The notes below the pieces were generated by a model. That model searched no databases. It was not told the origin of the DNA and saw only the letters and a list, made by a program, of their open reading frames with translations. From Turnera subulata (lineage: Eukaryota > Streptophyta > Magnoliopsida > Malpighiales > Passifloraceae), in NCBI GenBank assembly GCA_028386065.3, contig JAKUCV010001981.1, positions 1 through 64,000 of the forward strand: a DNA stretch of 64,000 nt, given 5' to 3'. Positions 34,023-46,381 of the stretch are shown in pieces. The position numbers were made by a program, and so were the translations under genes. Position 1 is the stretch's first letter; each line of letters opens with the position of its first letter.

Positions 34023-34814
34023 TTAATACCTACAATCTAAATACATTTTGATTTCATCTTTCATATCTGATGTATTTATGTTATGTAAATTTGCTGATAA
34101 ATTATCATTTTCTAAAACTACTTTACTTCTATCAGGATTTTTATGTATATATTTGAACAAATACTTAATAAAGATACTTTGCGAACACACTTCTACATTA
34201 ATATGCGCTTGATATTTTACTAATAATTTTTTATTATATGGAACTATGTATGAGTCGTCAATGTAAATATCGCTTTTCACATTTATTCTTCCATACCCAC
34301 GTCGTCGATATGTTACTTGTCTTTGTTCGTTTATTATTGTTTCATTTTGCATTGATTTTGGAAAATATTTAGAGCATTTATAGTCTTTCATGCATGACGC
34401 TTTACTATTTAACTGTCCACATGGTCCATGGACCATAAATGTTTTTACAGCTTCATAACATTGGATGTTATCTTTGTCTGGAATTTCAGCAGAAACATAT
34501 TTATCAATTTTTTCTGGTGTGTTTAGTTTTGAATCATTGTCTAACCATACTAAAATGTGTATATGCGGCAAGCCACGTATTTGAAATTCAATTCTATACA
34601 ATATTGCTCTGGTTTGGCCAAAATGTTTGTTGATAGTCAAATCTTTTATTAAATATCTTAATTTTAAATGAAACAATCTACATAAAATATGAGGAATGTG
34701 TTCTGGATTTTTACGATTAATATGTTTCAAGAAAAATTGAGTTTCAGGCCACTGCGGATTACACGTAAATGTAACGAATAAATCAGGACATCCGAAGGAT
34801 TTGCATAATGCCAT
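34023..34814 (-). pseudogene. Helitron Rep (HUH-Y2) domain
   Basis: A 263-codon open segment: CPDLFVTFTCNPQWPE (motif 1), RGLPHIHILVWL with the HIH metal-binding HUH motif, and KYLFKYIHK with the two catalytic tyrosines. The rolling-circle nuclease residues are therefore all still present. It is separated from the N-terminal part by a single in-frame TAG at about 34827 and is lost downstream at a stop at 34023. Confidence 0.88.
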
Positions 34815-34829
34815 TGCATCATGAAAATT

Positions 34830-35845
34830 CTAGATCATATATCGAGGACTTCCTGTATATGTTGAGGGAAGTATTATAGTTTTTCCAAGATTGTTAGCAT
34901 CTAGATCACCTTCATAACCAGCATCTCGAATCCCTGAATATAATTCTGTTCTTAACTGTTTTTGATTATATCGAATTAATTGTAATCTTTGTTCCTCGAT
35001 ACATGTGCATGCATCTACTACTAATTGTTGTGATAAACGTCCTCCCTGTAAAATTGTTAAGCCTTCATTTTCACGATGTTGTAATCGAAAGGCATAATAT
35101 TCTCGCATTGTGACATATTTGGCCTTTGCACTTGGTTTTGATTCATGATATGAAATTCCTAAAAAAAATCCATCTTCTCCATAAGGAAATAAGATCGGAT
35201 ATTGCATAGACATAAAGCTCGGATGTAAGATACTTACACGTTGTAGTCCTTTGGTGCGGCGTTCAATAATTATGTCTCGACCATTTTCTAAGTTTTGAAA
35301 ATCTCCAACTATTAATCCAGCAAGTTCATTGCATGTAGGCATGTTATATTTAGTAGCGCTCATATTCCTATCTGCAATTAACCTTAATCTCAAAGGTGTG
35401 CATTCATCATGTCTAAATCGATCTCTCGCCATCCTAAATGATTTGATTAGTTCATTATGCTGATCAAACATGATCATTAAATTATGAATAATGTTCGAGT
35501 CTAGAACATTCATATCTTCCGTTTGAATAAAAGCTGACATTCTATTTGTAATTTCATTTGCGTATATATATAATTGAGCATATTTTGGTTTTTTTCCTTC
35601 CGTAGGTAACAACGATCCAATACGATGATGGGTTTGCCCATTTAAGCAAAAAATATATGGTCCAGTTGATTTGTGAACATCGTTGTTAACTTGTCCACCG
35701 AAGGATGTCATTGCGAATGCTGAATTATAGATACGAATCCGTTCTTGAAATTGTTTTTGTTCATAATTGCTTTCGTTTCTTAACAGATTATTTAAAAAAG
35801 TGAGAGCAGGTTTTAATAACGGAAGCTTAACCTTTCCTTCCTTAC
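34830..35845 (-). pseudogene. Helitron transposase N-terminal region
   Basis: A continuous frame runs from about 35845 (KEGKVKLPLLKPALTFLNNLL) through NGQTHHRIGSLLP, a LRLRLIADRN-type block and VSILHPSFMSMQYPILFPYGEDGF to STYTGSPRYMI, where a TAG follows. This is the Helitron_like_N region preceding Rep. Upstream (35880-35935) the frame shows CRCQYCGAIFWKEE, the usual zinc-binding motif. Confidence 0.85.
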
Positions 35846-36023
35846 AACATATGACGTTTCGATATGTTTATTTCTTTGGGATGAATTTGTTTGTTCTTCT
35901 TTCCAAAATATAGCCCCACAATATTGACATCGACATGTTGGTTGGCCGAAGTCCAAGATTTGAATAGGAAGTGGCAGAGAACCTACAAATGTTTGTTGTC
36001 AGTAATTTTAAACTTGAGAGTTT

Positions 36024-36275
36024 CTATATATTAGTAATATTAATTACAAAAATACCTATTCGCGAAGAATTTGCATGTCCTGATCCTTGATTTTTATTAG
36101 CAATTTCTTCTTCACTCGATATGATCGTATTGCATGATAACGATCGTGTTCTATTACTATTAGGAATCGAACTTTCTTTGCGTCGCTTTGAAACTGTATT
36201 TGAGACATCTATGTTGCCTGTTATCTTTCTCTTTTGTTTTTGACCTTGTCTATCCATTTGCTGTAAACGTGGCAT
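36024..36275 (-). pseudogene. Helitron transposase N-terminal basic segment
   Basis: MPRLQQMDRQGQKQKRKITGN..VSKRRKES: a basic, low-complexity N-terminal start typical of plant RepHel proteins and probably nuclear-targeting. It is separated from the zinc motif by about 90 bp, perhaps an intron. Confidence 0.55.
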
Positions 36276-36299
36276 ATCGATAGTTCTTTATATTTTATT

Positions 36300-38800
36300 T
36301 TTTTGCTAAATATATTTTGAGATATTTTATAAAAATAATAAACATAATATAGGCATAATATCGTGTAACAACATACATACCAGTCCTGAAAATGTCGTAG
36401 AAGTGATTGTGTTTGTTCTGAAGACTTCGTATACCTACATAAAAACTGTTATAACTATAACTTGTTCCTATAAGTCATACATGGAAAAAATTATGAATTT
36501 TACATGACGATGATTGTTGAGTTCTTCCCTGTTCATGCTTAACGTTGCAAACAATTTTAGAGAAATCGTGGTTATTTTGTTTTTTATGCTAAATCGTGAT
36601 TATCTTATTACATTTTAGCGTAAATAATTTTCATTAAGAATGTGATTTTACTGCGTTTAGTGACCAATCTGTTTTTTATAAATTAACTGCATTCTTAACC
36701 GCAAGAAATAACTTCTTGAAATATAGATTTACGTCACATTCAGATTATCAGTTTACTGATGTCATGCTAATAGTAAAAAAAAATTTTATATGAATAGTAA
36801 AGTTTCTCAAAATAAGTCTTCTGTGCTTTTGGTATTCCCTGTAAGCGTTTAGAAGTAGATGAATTATTGCTATATCTATATCATGAGACCTTGTTTGTTT
36901 ACATACTACTTGTTGAAAAAATAGTTCATTCCACTACCAATTTAAATTGATTTTGTTTTTTGTCAAAAAAAAAAGAAATCTTCTAGTAAGCGAATGTTTT
37001 CGTAATGCGTTCGGTAGCTAATCGATCAACAATTCAATTACGCTATAATTTACCTCAAACATAATATGATGTATCGGGGTCGCCACAGTATTTAGTACAC
37101 TACAATCGTAAGATGTATAACACATAATGTCAGTGCATAAGTAAAGAAATAAATAATAATCAGCAAAAAAAATATTAACTTCAAAGAATGTACGTATCTA
37201 GTGGAAAGGTGAAATTTGGAAGATTGTGAAATGAGTTTTGGTGTTTTTCTGAATATAGATATCAACTACACTGATCCTATATATACAATGTAATTCACTG
37301 TTAAATTCTGCCACTTGTCTATATTTCTTGTGTACACTTAGAGTGTTGTAATACCAACAGGTGTACACATGTGTCATGTGTTCTGAATTCTATACAAGTA
37401 TATTGCATATATGTAATGTGTTTTGAATTCTATACATGTATATGTTCTAATGGCAACAGCTGTAATGCATGCTTTGTAACTCTTCAACAACAACAGCTAT
37501 AATGCATGCTTTGTAACTGTTCAGCAACAACAGCTGTTCATACTTGTGTAATGTTTCAATTGTATACACTTTGTAATTCTTTAATAATGATAGCTGTCAA
37601 TACTTGTAAGAGCCTAGATAATAAATTAGAATATACATGAAGTATAGGTAATTATTTAGAATATGCATAAGGTGTTCGCTGTCTTTGATACTTTTTAGAA
37701 TGTAAGACCATTTAGACTACCAACTGCATGCAAATGAAGTTTAATTTAGCCTATAGCATTTTGAATGATAATACTTTGAAAAGGAACAATTTCTATTTCC
37801 AAAACAATGAAGTATCTTAATAGTTAAGATTGAACAACGGTTGTACATACTTATAAGACTATGCAGGTAACTCTTTAGAATGTCATGTCTACCAAGTATC
37901 CTACCTCTGTCAGAAACTCTTGAGCATGTAAGACTATCTAGGTTAGCAACATTAGACAAATTAACTTTCATGCATGTTAAAACATCATTAACTTTAATCT
38001 TAGAATTATTCACATAAAATATCTATTGTCAATTTAAAACTTTCTGGGATGCAAGACTATTCAATTTACCAACAGTAATCAAATCACTATATCTTCTATA
38101 AGATAGCTTTTATGGTAGAAGATAACTTTAAAGGTATTAAAGTGCAGTAGTGACAGTTACCACTGCCAAAAAAATCCTAATGAAATTACAAATTGAAATA
38201 ACTGATGAAATACCTATCGAATATGCTCTTGTAATATTAAAAAGCTTCCTTATCATCTGATACATATTACTCAAGAATTTTCATTCTTGACACCAACATA
38301 ATAACTTTTCAAAATACTATGAGCTTTGCAACTTATATGACTACACTTTAGAGATTCTATCAAACAAAAAAAATCACTTTCTTTACCATTAAACTCAAAA
38401 TTCATCAAACATCAAGACATATCCAGTAAAAATATCACAAAAAACTACCATTAAATTTACTAATGAAAACTGCATCCATCATATATTAAACTGGTAAGCC
38501 AAATTGCATCCATCATATATTAACTTGGTAAGCCCCAAATTGTTGGTAAAACTGCATCCATTAAATAAAACATAGAAAACACAGTAGATATCTTTGACTT
38601 TATTTCATGCTCGCCAAATATACATATGTTGTTGAGTACAACATAGAGGCAGCTCGTTTGCTGTTTGTCTGCAGCATGCTAAAGATACACATTCTATGTT
38701 AAGATGGTGCCTGTTGTCCATTATAACACACCACAAAAATCAAAAGGCAGACAAACAGAGCATTATTTAGTCACTATATACATTGTTAGTTACATTTTCT
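36300..38800. other. AT-rich non-coding DNA with small tandem repeats
   Basis: No gene is seen. At 37445-37545 a unit of about 45 bp (CAACAGCTGTAATGCATGC...) is repeated two to three times. At 38466-38545 a unit of about 47 bp (TGCATCCATCATATATTAA...) is duplicated, with a partial third copy. Confidence 0.6.
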
Positions 38801-38804
38801 ACCT

Positions 38805-39035
38805 TCACGCACTATGGTTCTCGTGAAGAACTTGGCTCACCGTCTCCAGCATCACTTCATTTCCATTGATCACTTCATGCAAAAGTTCATAAACTCTTGT
38901 TTCTTTCGAGACCACAGCCTTCAGCGCAGCAAGAGTAACATTCAGAATTTGTAGAAAGCAGTCCAAATGTCCCTGTTGCATTTGCAATTTTCTGGACATG
39001 ATTTCTGATTCAAACTTGATGTGTGCTATTTCCAA
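38805..39035 (-). CDS. Small hypothetical ORF, alpha-helical
   Basis: 76 residues, [20 protein letters not shown]..., rich in Leu/Glu/Val and likely helical. It ends with TGA at 38805. The frame stays open upstream for a few codons ([13 protein letters not shown]), so the ATG may not be the true start. No family is recognised. It abuts a chloroplast DNA insertion at 39038 and may be the end of a captured or broken gene. Confidence 0.3.
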   Translation of the reverse strand: MEIAHIKFESEIMSRKLQMQQGHLDCFLQILNVTLAALKAVVSKETRVYELLHEVINGNEVMLETVSQVLHENHSA

Positions 39036-39037
39036 TG

Positions 39038-39142
39038 CTAGCCCCTTATCGCCGTAGAGGAAAAATTGGGATTTTCGGGGGCACTGGAGTAGGTAAAACA
39101 GTACTCATTATGGAATTAATCAATAATATTGCAAAAGCCCTC
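39038..39142 (+). pseudogene. atpB: Nuclear insertion of chloroplast atpB fragment (NUPT)
   Basis: About 105 bp translate as [33 protein letters not shown], the P-loop region of plastid ATP synthase beta. One Gly codon is missing and a few residues differ. No start, stop or flanking atpB sequence is present, so this is a fragment of plastid DNA in the nucleus, not a gene. Confidence 0.88.
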
Positions 39143-39504
39143 CATCTCTAAAGTTTGGATTGGTTGCTTCACTTCATTTCTGTATCTGAAGCCATAATTC
39201 GGGATAAATTATCAGACAAAGGGATTAATTATCATAATTTTATATGAACTATTGTGGTTTATATTTAATTTATCTTTTATATTATTTAATTTCAAAATGC
39301 ACGACTATACTTTAATGACAAATGATAAATAGATTCAAGATCTTAACAGGAAGGCCAAGAAGGATTTGCAAATTTAGGAATACTTCCCTTTTATCATGTT
39401 ATCTGGTTTTGTCTCGGTCGCTTCGAACTCATCATTTTTCAACGATGCATACTATCTGGTTTTTACGATGTCAACTTGATTCATTATTTTTTCATTAAAA
39501 AGAC

Positions 39505-39583
39505 AAAAACTCATTTCCGTCCTTCGAATTCGTTTTGGCTAGCGAAAAACTCATTCCGTCTATCGAATTCGTTTTGGCTAGCG
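39505..39583. repeat. Tandem duplication of about 40 bp
   Basis: Two copies of an AAAAACTCATTCCGTC...TTTTGGCTAGCG unit, adjacent. Confidence 0.85.
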
Positions 39584-39771
39584 AATGATTGTAGGGATTG
39601 TACGCTCCGCTTTACATCTGTATATCTCTTAATATTAGCTTATAACGTTTGCCGAATACACATCATAACAGTACTAATGTTTGTTTATATGTATATGGTA
39701 TATATCGATATGTATCGCCAGAAAATGAAAAAAAATAACGCTTAATATTTCCGACGTTCGACAAACATGAA

Positions 39772-39842
39772 AACAAAAACGATAAAACGATTTGACTGAT
39801 GACTTGTCGAACAAAAACGATAAAAACGATTTGACTGATGAC
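39772..39842. repeat. Direct repeat of 32-33 bp
   Basis: AACAAAAACGATAAAACGAT...GATGAC occurs twice, separated by 6 bp. Confidence 0.85.
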
Positions 39843-40099
39843 GGTGGTAGCGGTACTTTCATCCTGAAAAGTAATAAACATGCAAAAAATTGATGAATAA
39901 GATTTGAAAACATGTCAAGCATCTTACGAATCATGATGATCCTTCATGGTTACTTCCAAATTAGAGTAGCACGATCTTCTTATTTTCTATCAACAATGTT
40001 TTATAACTATGTATTCTGTGGAGAATGGTTCTATTTATCTAAATGGATTACTTATACTTATAGTGGATATACAGAGGCGGTAAGGAGGATGCCGTGAGG

Positions 40100-41062
40100 G
40101 ACTGAAGTTAACAATTTGATGCCAACTAATGTACAGCTGTAAGCTTCAAACTCATCAACTTATTACGTTTCCCACCAATATATTAGGCCACATGTCCCAA
40201 GGGTGTAACTGAAGGTGAAGAGCAAACCACATGGCATCACTCACACACCGCCAAGTCACCAACACCCAAGCTGAATAGTTGAATGAGCGTAACACCCCCT
40301 AAAGAAAACAATGGTTTTAATTCACAGTAGTGTCATTTAAAAACTATCTCAAAATGAATAGTATTAATTTTTATACATATCAATGACAGACAACAATTTT
40401 GTCACAGCCGGTCACTCTAGAAAAATCCAAAATGAACAGTGAAGCCAAAACCTGGCTTTTATATAGAGTATAATGTTTATGTTTTTGTAATATGGTTTAG
40501 TCATCCTTTTATGACTGACCATTTCCAATTCTCATTTAATAAGATCAATCGTATTCATAAAAAAAATAGATTAGAATAAAACATATAATATTTTCTTAGA
40601 ATCCTATGTGTCAACACCGGAGAATAAGGTTTGCTTTATATATTTGGTAGTATGCAACCCATTTGATAATGAAGATTTCGCTAACAACACAACCATGAGG
40701 CTATCAAGCCAGATATGTTTCCTCCAATTGTCCAACAAATATGGCCATGCTCAAGAATTTTGATGATGATCTTAAGTAATCATTCTCCCTACTAGTCTTA
40801 GTGTTTTTTTGATAATCTCAATATTCTATATTTCACTTATATTTGCAGAAAATATACATCCAGAGAAATTTTGCTTGTGGGTGTCAAAGAATGGGCTATT
40901 TTTCGGAAATCAGTGTCAAGTAAGGGACAACAAAAGCTAAGCAACCTAATATCCAACATGGGGAACTAAGGAGCACTATAACTTTGGAGAGGTATTACTC
41001 TTTCTGTATTCTTATGTTGCATGGGGAACTAAGCCATTTGAGCATGTCCTTTCTTGTATATA
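40100..41062. other. Non-coding DNA with third dispersed-repeat copy
   Basis: No gene. 40603-40648 carries TCCTATGTGTCAACACC...GGTTTGCTTTA, also present near 15825 and 27505. CTTTTATATAGA at 40456-40467 could be a Helitron 5' end on the minus strand but lacks the expected flanking T. Confidence 0.5.
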
Positions 41063-42779
41063 CTAGCCTGAGTCCTCGCGTTGCTTCGGCATTTGCTTTT
41101 TCTTTAGGTATCGAAATCATTTTTTTATCCCTAATATTAATGAAATTATTTATAAATTATCACCCTTATTATTATATCAAGTATGATGGAAGAAACTAAT
41201 AATGTTTTCAAATACTACATTACTTTCAATAAAAGAATAAGTTGTATTACTTTATAAAGGGATTATCATTATGCGCATTCAACCGATGAAAAAATTTGAA
41301 AATAAATAAGAAATTAAATCAAAAAAGTATATAAGGATATAAAATTTCAACTATAGAAAATGATTAAATTTTTTAATTCCTAATAATCTTGATTGAATGA
41401 TAAAACTCACATAATGAAGAGAAAGATGAATCTGGATAACAAATTATTATTATTATTGGTATTTCTTATCTTCTTAGAATAAGTGGAAGAACTTTCTTCC
41501 TTTTTTATATACGAATCAGAGTTTAAAGAATCATCTGTATTTAGAAAATTATCATTCTTTGTTTGATATAATTGTAATACCTGGCATATTATATGTATCA
41601 TTTCTTTTGCGCATTATCTAAATTAACCGTTTATTGTGTAAGTAAAAGATTTTTAAAATAGAATGGTCTCCGGCTTATCCCTTCCCAATTGTATTGTACT
41701 TCTTTGTTTAGAAAATTTTCATTAAATTCTTAACTCTGACATTTTCCTTTGTATTATATGCTTTATTTGTTTCCAATTAATTCAATAAATAAATCATTTT
41801 CTAAATAAAGAGACAAATAATAGTACGATAAAAAAGTACTCCGATCGAAATTTTAATAGCCCGATGTGTATATTTTATAAATGAATAAATATTGATTCAT
41901 GGAAAACCATAAGATTTTATATGTAATTTATCATTATGTTTAAAATTAGAAATATAAAAAATACTCTTAATTAAGAAAAAAATTAATGTTAGGCTATGAT
42001 GATAAACTTTTTCCTTTTTCATTCCCCTCTAAAAAAAAAATAAGAGAAGGATCGGTTTAGGGAAAAGAAGGGAAACAAAGGAATAAAATTTTACATCCAA
42101 TTTTAACTATTGATTTAAAATTTATAGTCATACATCATATATATCCTCTTTTCTAAAACAATCACCTACCTAGCTCATCATCTTCTCATGAAAATCTATT
42201 TTTTGTTTTTTGTCTCCCAAGAATAAGAATAGACCATCTCCTTCCTCTCTCTCAATCTATCAATTTATTCAAATAATGTATACAATTAGTATATAAAATC
42301 AAACTTTGTACACTCAAACTTATAACTCACATCACCATTGCTCACAATATAACACCAAATAATTTAGGTTTTATAATTATTTTTTTGAGGACATTTTAAT
42401 TTAATGTGGCGTAGTTTTTTAGCACATATAATTTCCTTGATGGGCACATTTAAGTTTTTTTACTTAGGTCTAATTTACTTGGGTAACTTTACGTGCCTTT
42501 AGGATAGTGATAAATAATTTCATTATTTGAAAAATATTCAAAAAAAATGGTGGAATAATTTATCAAGGATAATGATGCCATTGAGACCCACGCATTACAT
42601 TAACAAACCTACATGATACTGGAAAGTGGAAATACTCTGGAAATTAAGAGTGATAGAAAAGTTAAAAAAAAAAAAAGAAAAAGGCGCCTTGAGAAAAAGA
42701 GCAGCTCAAACCGACGGAAACATCCATTTTTAGCGCTCCTTCTGCCACGTGGCGTGCCCCAATAATGTTATTAGATAGA
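41063..42779 (-). mobile_element. Non-autonomous Helitron, 1.7 kb
   Basis: On the minus strand it begins TCTATCTAATAACATTATTG (42779 leftwards) and ends CTAG at 41063, preceded by the GC-rich stretch GCCGAAGCAACGCGAGGAC. Flanking bases are A and T, the Helitron target. There is no duplication and no TIR. The interior is AT-rich and without coding capacity. The 3' hairpin is imperfect, which lowers confidence slightly. Confidence 0.75.
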
Positions 42780-43435
42780 TTATTAGCTATTTTTGGTTTC
42801 TACCAAGCATGTCCTTTTATATATTATTTTATGTTGACATAGTTACTACAAAGACAAAATGCAAGGTGTTTTTTGGATGTGGGGAATACCTTTCTCAATG
42901 TGCATTCATCGGATTCTGCGAATGCATCTTTCTTTATCGGCAAGACTTTTGGTGAGATCGCACAACCAAATCAGAAAAAGCAGAAGATTATGGAATTATT
43001 AAGGATGACTTGATGATCGGTAAAATGCTCTAGTAGTCCAAAAAGAGTATATTGTTACTAAAAATTAATTAGTGATGTGAACCATAGGTTTGAATTATTG
43101 TAATTTTTTTTAGTGGTATGGTTGACAATTTTTTATCACGGTTATTTAACTCATTTACTCCGTCCCGAATAGGTTACAAGGATTTCAAGATTGAAGTGGC
43201 TTGCTTCATATATATGAGCTTTTCACTTTTGAAGAAGAGAGATGGACTGTGATCATTTGAAAATAGTTTTGAAGAGACCTTTTTCATATGTATCTAGTAT
43301 GTAAGCAAGTATGCTCTTCTCCCAACTGCAATTGGTTTGTTGTGCATGTTGCTGAGTTTAACTCCTAACCCAAACATTTTAATGACATTTCATGTATGAT
43401 TACGTATTTGAGGGTCTTGCTGCTATTATTTTGCA
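42780..43435. other. Non-coding flank of LINE
   Basis: No ORF of substance. It may contain degenerate upstream LINE sequence, but I cannot support it. Confidence 0.4.
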
Positions 43436-43847
43436 GGCTGTCAGTAAAGGTTTGGTCAGGGAACTGTGTGTTGGATAATCTCAAGTTTCAGTTTTACAAT
43501 TTGCGGATGATACTGTGTTCTTACTCCCAATGATAAGGAATCTCTCCTAAATGTGAAACGATGCCTTACATGTTTTGAAGCTCTCTCATGATTACAGGTC
43601 AACTTCCATAAAAGTAGTGTCATCGGAATAAATCTATATGAGAGGACAACTAATGAAGTAGCTGGAATGCTTTTTGAGTAAAGCGGAGAGACTATAGATC
43701 ACTTACTTAGGTTTACTTTTTGGCATGAATATGAGGAATGACAAGTCTTGGGAGCCTGTTTTGGACAGAATTAGAAGCAGACTTACTTTGTGGAAAGGTA
43801 AATTCCTTTCCTTGGGTGCGCGTGTGACATTGATTAAGGCTTTTTTA

Positions 43848-43931
43848 AGTAATTTGCCAATCTACTATCTATTTGTTGGTGTAGTTAAAAGTAATTTGCC
43901 AATCTACTATCTATTTGTTGGTGTAGTTAAA
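43848..43931 (+). repeat. 42-bp in-frame tandem duplication in LINE RT
   Basis: Two identical copies of AGTAATTTGCCAATCTACTA... encode SNLPIYYLFVGVVK twice. Confidence 0.9.
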
Positions 43932-43994
43932 AAAAAAAATGTTAGTTTACAACGATTTTTTTTTATGGAGTGGGTGTGGTGATAGAAAGAAAAC

Positions 43995-44282
43995 GGATAA
44001 AATGGATTTTTGATCCATGTGCTCCCCTCAAATTTTAATTGTGGTCATTATACTCAGTTTTTATGGATTTTGGTTCTCGTACTCTATGTTTTTATTAAAT
44101 TTTGTACTTTTGGATACGTGTCATCATTCAATGTGAGATGACTTAACCAATCAAACGATGACTCCGAAAATATCAAATTTAATAAAAATATGGAATACAA
44201 TGACCAAAATCTATAAAAATTGAATACAATGACTACATTTAAAATTTGAGGTGAATAAAGAGACAAAAGATCCACTTTATCC
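43995..44282. mobile_element. MITE with long TIRs and a perfect 10-bp target duplication
   Basis: 288 bp. The two halves are inverted copies of each other over about 100 bp (GGATAAAATGGATTTTTG... against its complement at the right end). GAAAGAAAAC flanks both sides (43985-43994 and 44283-44292). Long TIRs and a 9-10 bp duplication fit a Mutator-like MITE. Removing it restores continuity of the LINE reading frame context. Confidence 0.88.
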
Positions 44283-45275
44283 GAAAGAAAACGTATATGG
44301 TTACTTGGGAGAGGATTTCTCGACCAAAGGGCTATGGTGAAATGGGAATTGAGTTTGTCTCAGCAAAAATCGTTGCTTGTTGTTTAAATGGAAGTGGAAG
44401 TATTGTAATCTGAACTCGGATTCTATTTTTAATCCAGGGTGGATTCAGGTTGTTAAAAACTGTTATGCCCAGCCTAATGAGACTTCTTGGCCTAGTTTCA
44501 ACTTGTGTTATTCTTCTTGGGTGTGGAGGAATGTGGTGAGGTCAGGGGAGACATTGGGTAGTAGTGGTTTAACTCAATCCAATTTAGTAGGCACAGTGCA
44601 TGGGATGGTAAAAAGTATAAATTTTGGCAGAATAATTGGCTGGGTTGTGGAGCTTTGAATTTGGCATTCCATCACCTTTTCTCTCTCTTTGGATCAAGGT
44701 ATTGTTGAAACCCCTTCTATGTCTACTTCTTTAATTTACGGTCTCCGGTGACCCAAAAGTAGACCTTTTTTTTTTTTCATTCTTTTTGTGCAGTGCAATT
44801 TTTGGCGTAATACATTGTCAGTTTAGCATGTTGTTTATCGGTTTGCCCTGAAAAACAAATTGATTTGTCTGATTTATATCAACGGTTGAGTGCCGTTGGG
44901 TTACGGCTTAAGGGAGCAAGTTCCGTTACAAATTTTTTTTATCCTGCCTTGGTGCTGGACCCTCTTGATTGAGGATCACTATCAACTCTCCCCTTTTCAA
45001 CACATGGTAGGCGCTGTCGACGAGCTCATCGAATGAGTCATGGTATGTTTATTTTGGTTCAGGTTTTTCCTCTTTATCTATCCACTCCTTTGTATGGGTT
45101 TCTAATTGGGATTTCTCAATACTTCTTAGTGTTTTTTTTTTTAATGGTTTTTTCCTGTATGCCTGTATGGCTTGGCAAGTGTCTTTAGCCCAATTCTGGG
45201 CCCTATTAATCCACTTATCCATTTATTGTCAAATTCAGTTTATCATTGTTTTGACAAAAAGAAAAACAAGTTTAC

Positions 45276-46381
45276 GAATGCGGGTTAGTTCAAATTGTAA
45301 GCGTAGTTTGGTTTAAGTGAGGTTTTGGTTCAGGTCTTTGTATAACTAGGTGTGGGGTCGAATCTGGTTTAATTAGGGCAAAACTTCAGATAACGAATGA
45401 GAAAAAAAAATATAAAACTAAAATTTTACGCTTTCTAATGAGATAGGGGACCAAATTTAGGGGGGATGAGAGTTTTAAGCGGTGGTGATAGGGTAGCTCC
45501 TACCCCGTTGTCATCCCACTATATACCACGTTCACAAAACTAGTTTTGATAAAAAAAAAAAGCTTTGCTGTCTTGTCCCCTTTTCCATAGGCCAAGACAC
45601 ATCCTTCTTATGCTTAAGAAAAATGCAAGACAATATCGAGTACCAGTCCGCATTGGTTCGCTTAAGTTATTTTCTCAATTTGGACCTCGCAATCGCAACT
45701 CGCCCGTCCCCCCGCCCCAGCAGTGTTACTGGAAACCAAGCTTATGTGCTACCCACCTTCAGAGCTACAGCTAAGGTCAACCGAAGCCCCTGCAAAAAGA
45801 TGATCTTCAGTTCACAACACATGAAAGTTATCTGGCCAGACATTTAAACCGATTACCCCATTATCCATTTCTGGTGTGGCCTTCCCAAGATTGTAAACTT
45901 GATTTCAGCATTATACAATAATCACTTTCTTTCTGTGATATATAATAGTCACCAAAGCATATTCTTCCCGTGTTAAGAAGAATATGCGACGCTAACTGGT
46001 AAACATATCATCAAAACATGTAGACTTTGAAATCCACGAGGCCAAGATATCTCACAATTTTGAGATCTCTGACGGCAGAAAGGCACCATGAAGAAAGCCA
46101 AAATCGAAGAAGAAACTGATGAGTAAAGCGTATATCATGTATTTACTCCTACACAAGGTTAAAAATAGATGGAGATTTTGAACCATGTGTATATGTACAT
46201 CTTTATGTACAAGTTGAAAAGGAAACAAAAAGTATAAGCGCCCTCCAGAAATACCAAGAATATTTCCCAGAAACTAAACTCTGAAGCACTAGGTATGATT
46301 TAGAAACCCATTTAGCCTCTGCCGGATCCTTTAAGACGCATACTGAAAATTGGTGAATAATAACAAAGAAAAAAAAGTCAT
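45276..46381. other. Intergenic DNA and 3' UTR of the E2 gene
   Basis: No coding sequence recognised. The right part next to 46381 is presumed 3' untranslated sequence of the minus-strand gene. No clear polyadenylation signal was picked out. Confidence 0.45.

Larger units (their letters stand above)
28835..36290 (-). mobile_element. Autonomous-type Helitron, decayed (RepHel plus RPA)
   Basis: Minus-strand order: N-terminal segment with a zinc-finger-like motif, Rep (HUH) domain, linker, Pif1-type helicase, then a separate RPA70-like gene. This is the standard plant Helitron layout for rolling-circle transposition. Several nonsense changes and frame breaks make it inactive. Termini were not identified. 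A TCTATATAAAAG-like 5' end on the minus strand near 40467 is only a candidate. Confidence 0.8.
43436..45275 (+). mobile_element. Degenerate L1-type LINE (RT to 3' end)
   Basis: A plus-strand RT remnant: SQVSVLQFADDTVF with the FADD catalytic box at 43500-43511, then LQVNFHKSSVIGIN, YLGLLFGMNMRND and SRLTLWKGKFLSLGARVTLIKAFLSNLPIYY. After the MITE it resumes with KTYMVTWERISRPKGYGEMGI. Stops and frameshifts are frequent. The 3' end is A-rich (GACAAAAAGAAAAACAAG) at about 45255-45275. A MITE (43995-44282) and a 42-bp tandem duplication (43848-43931) interrupt it. Confidence 0.8.

Noticed and set aside
40456..40467. TCTATATAAAAG (minus strand) as the 5' end of the large Helitron
   Set aside because: The flanking base is not the expected T on the plus strand, and no partner 3' end was found. 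Kept only as a candidate.
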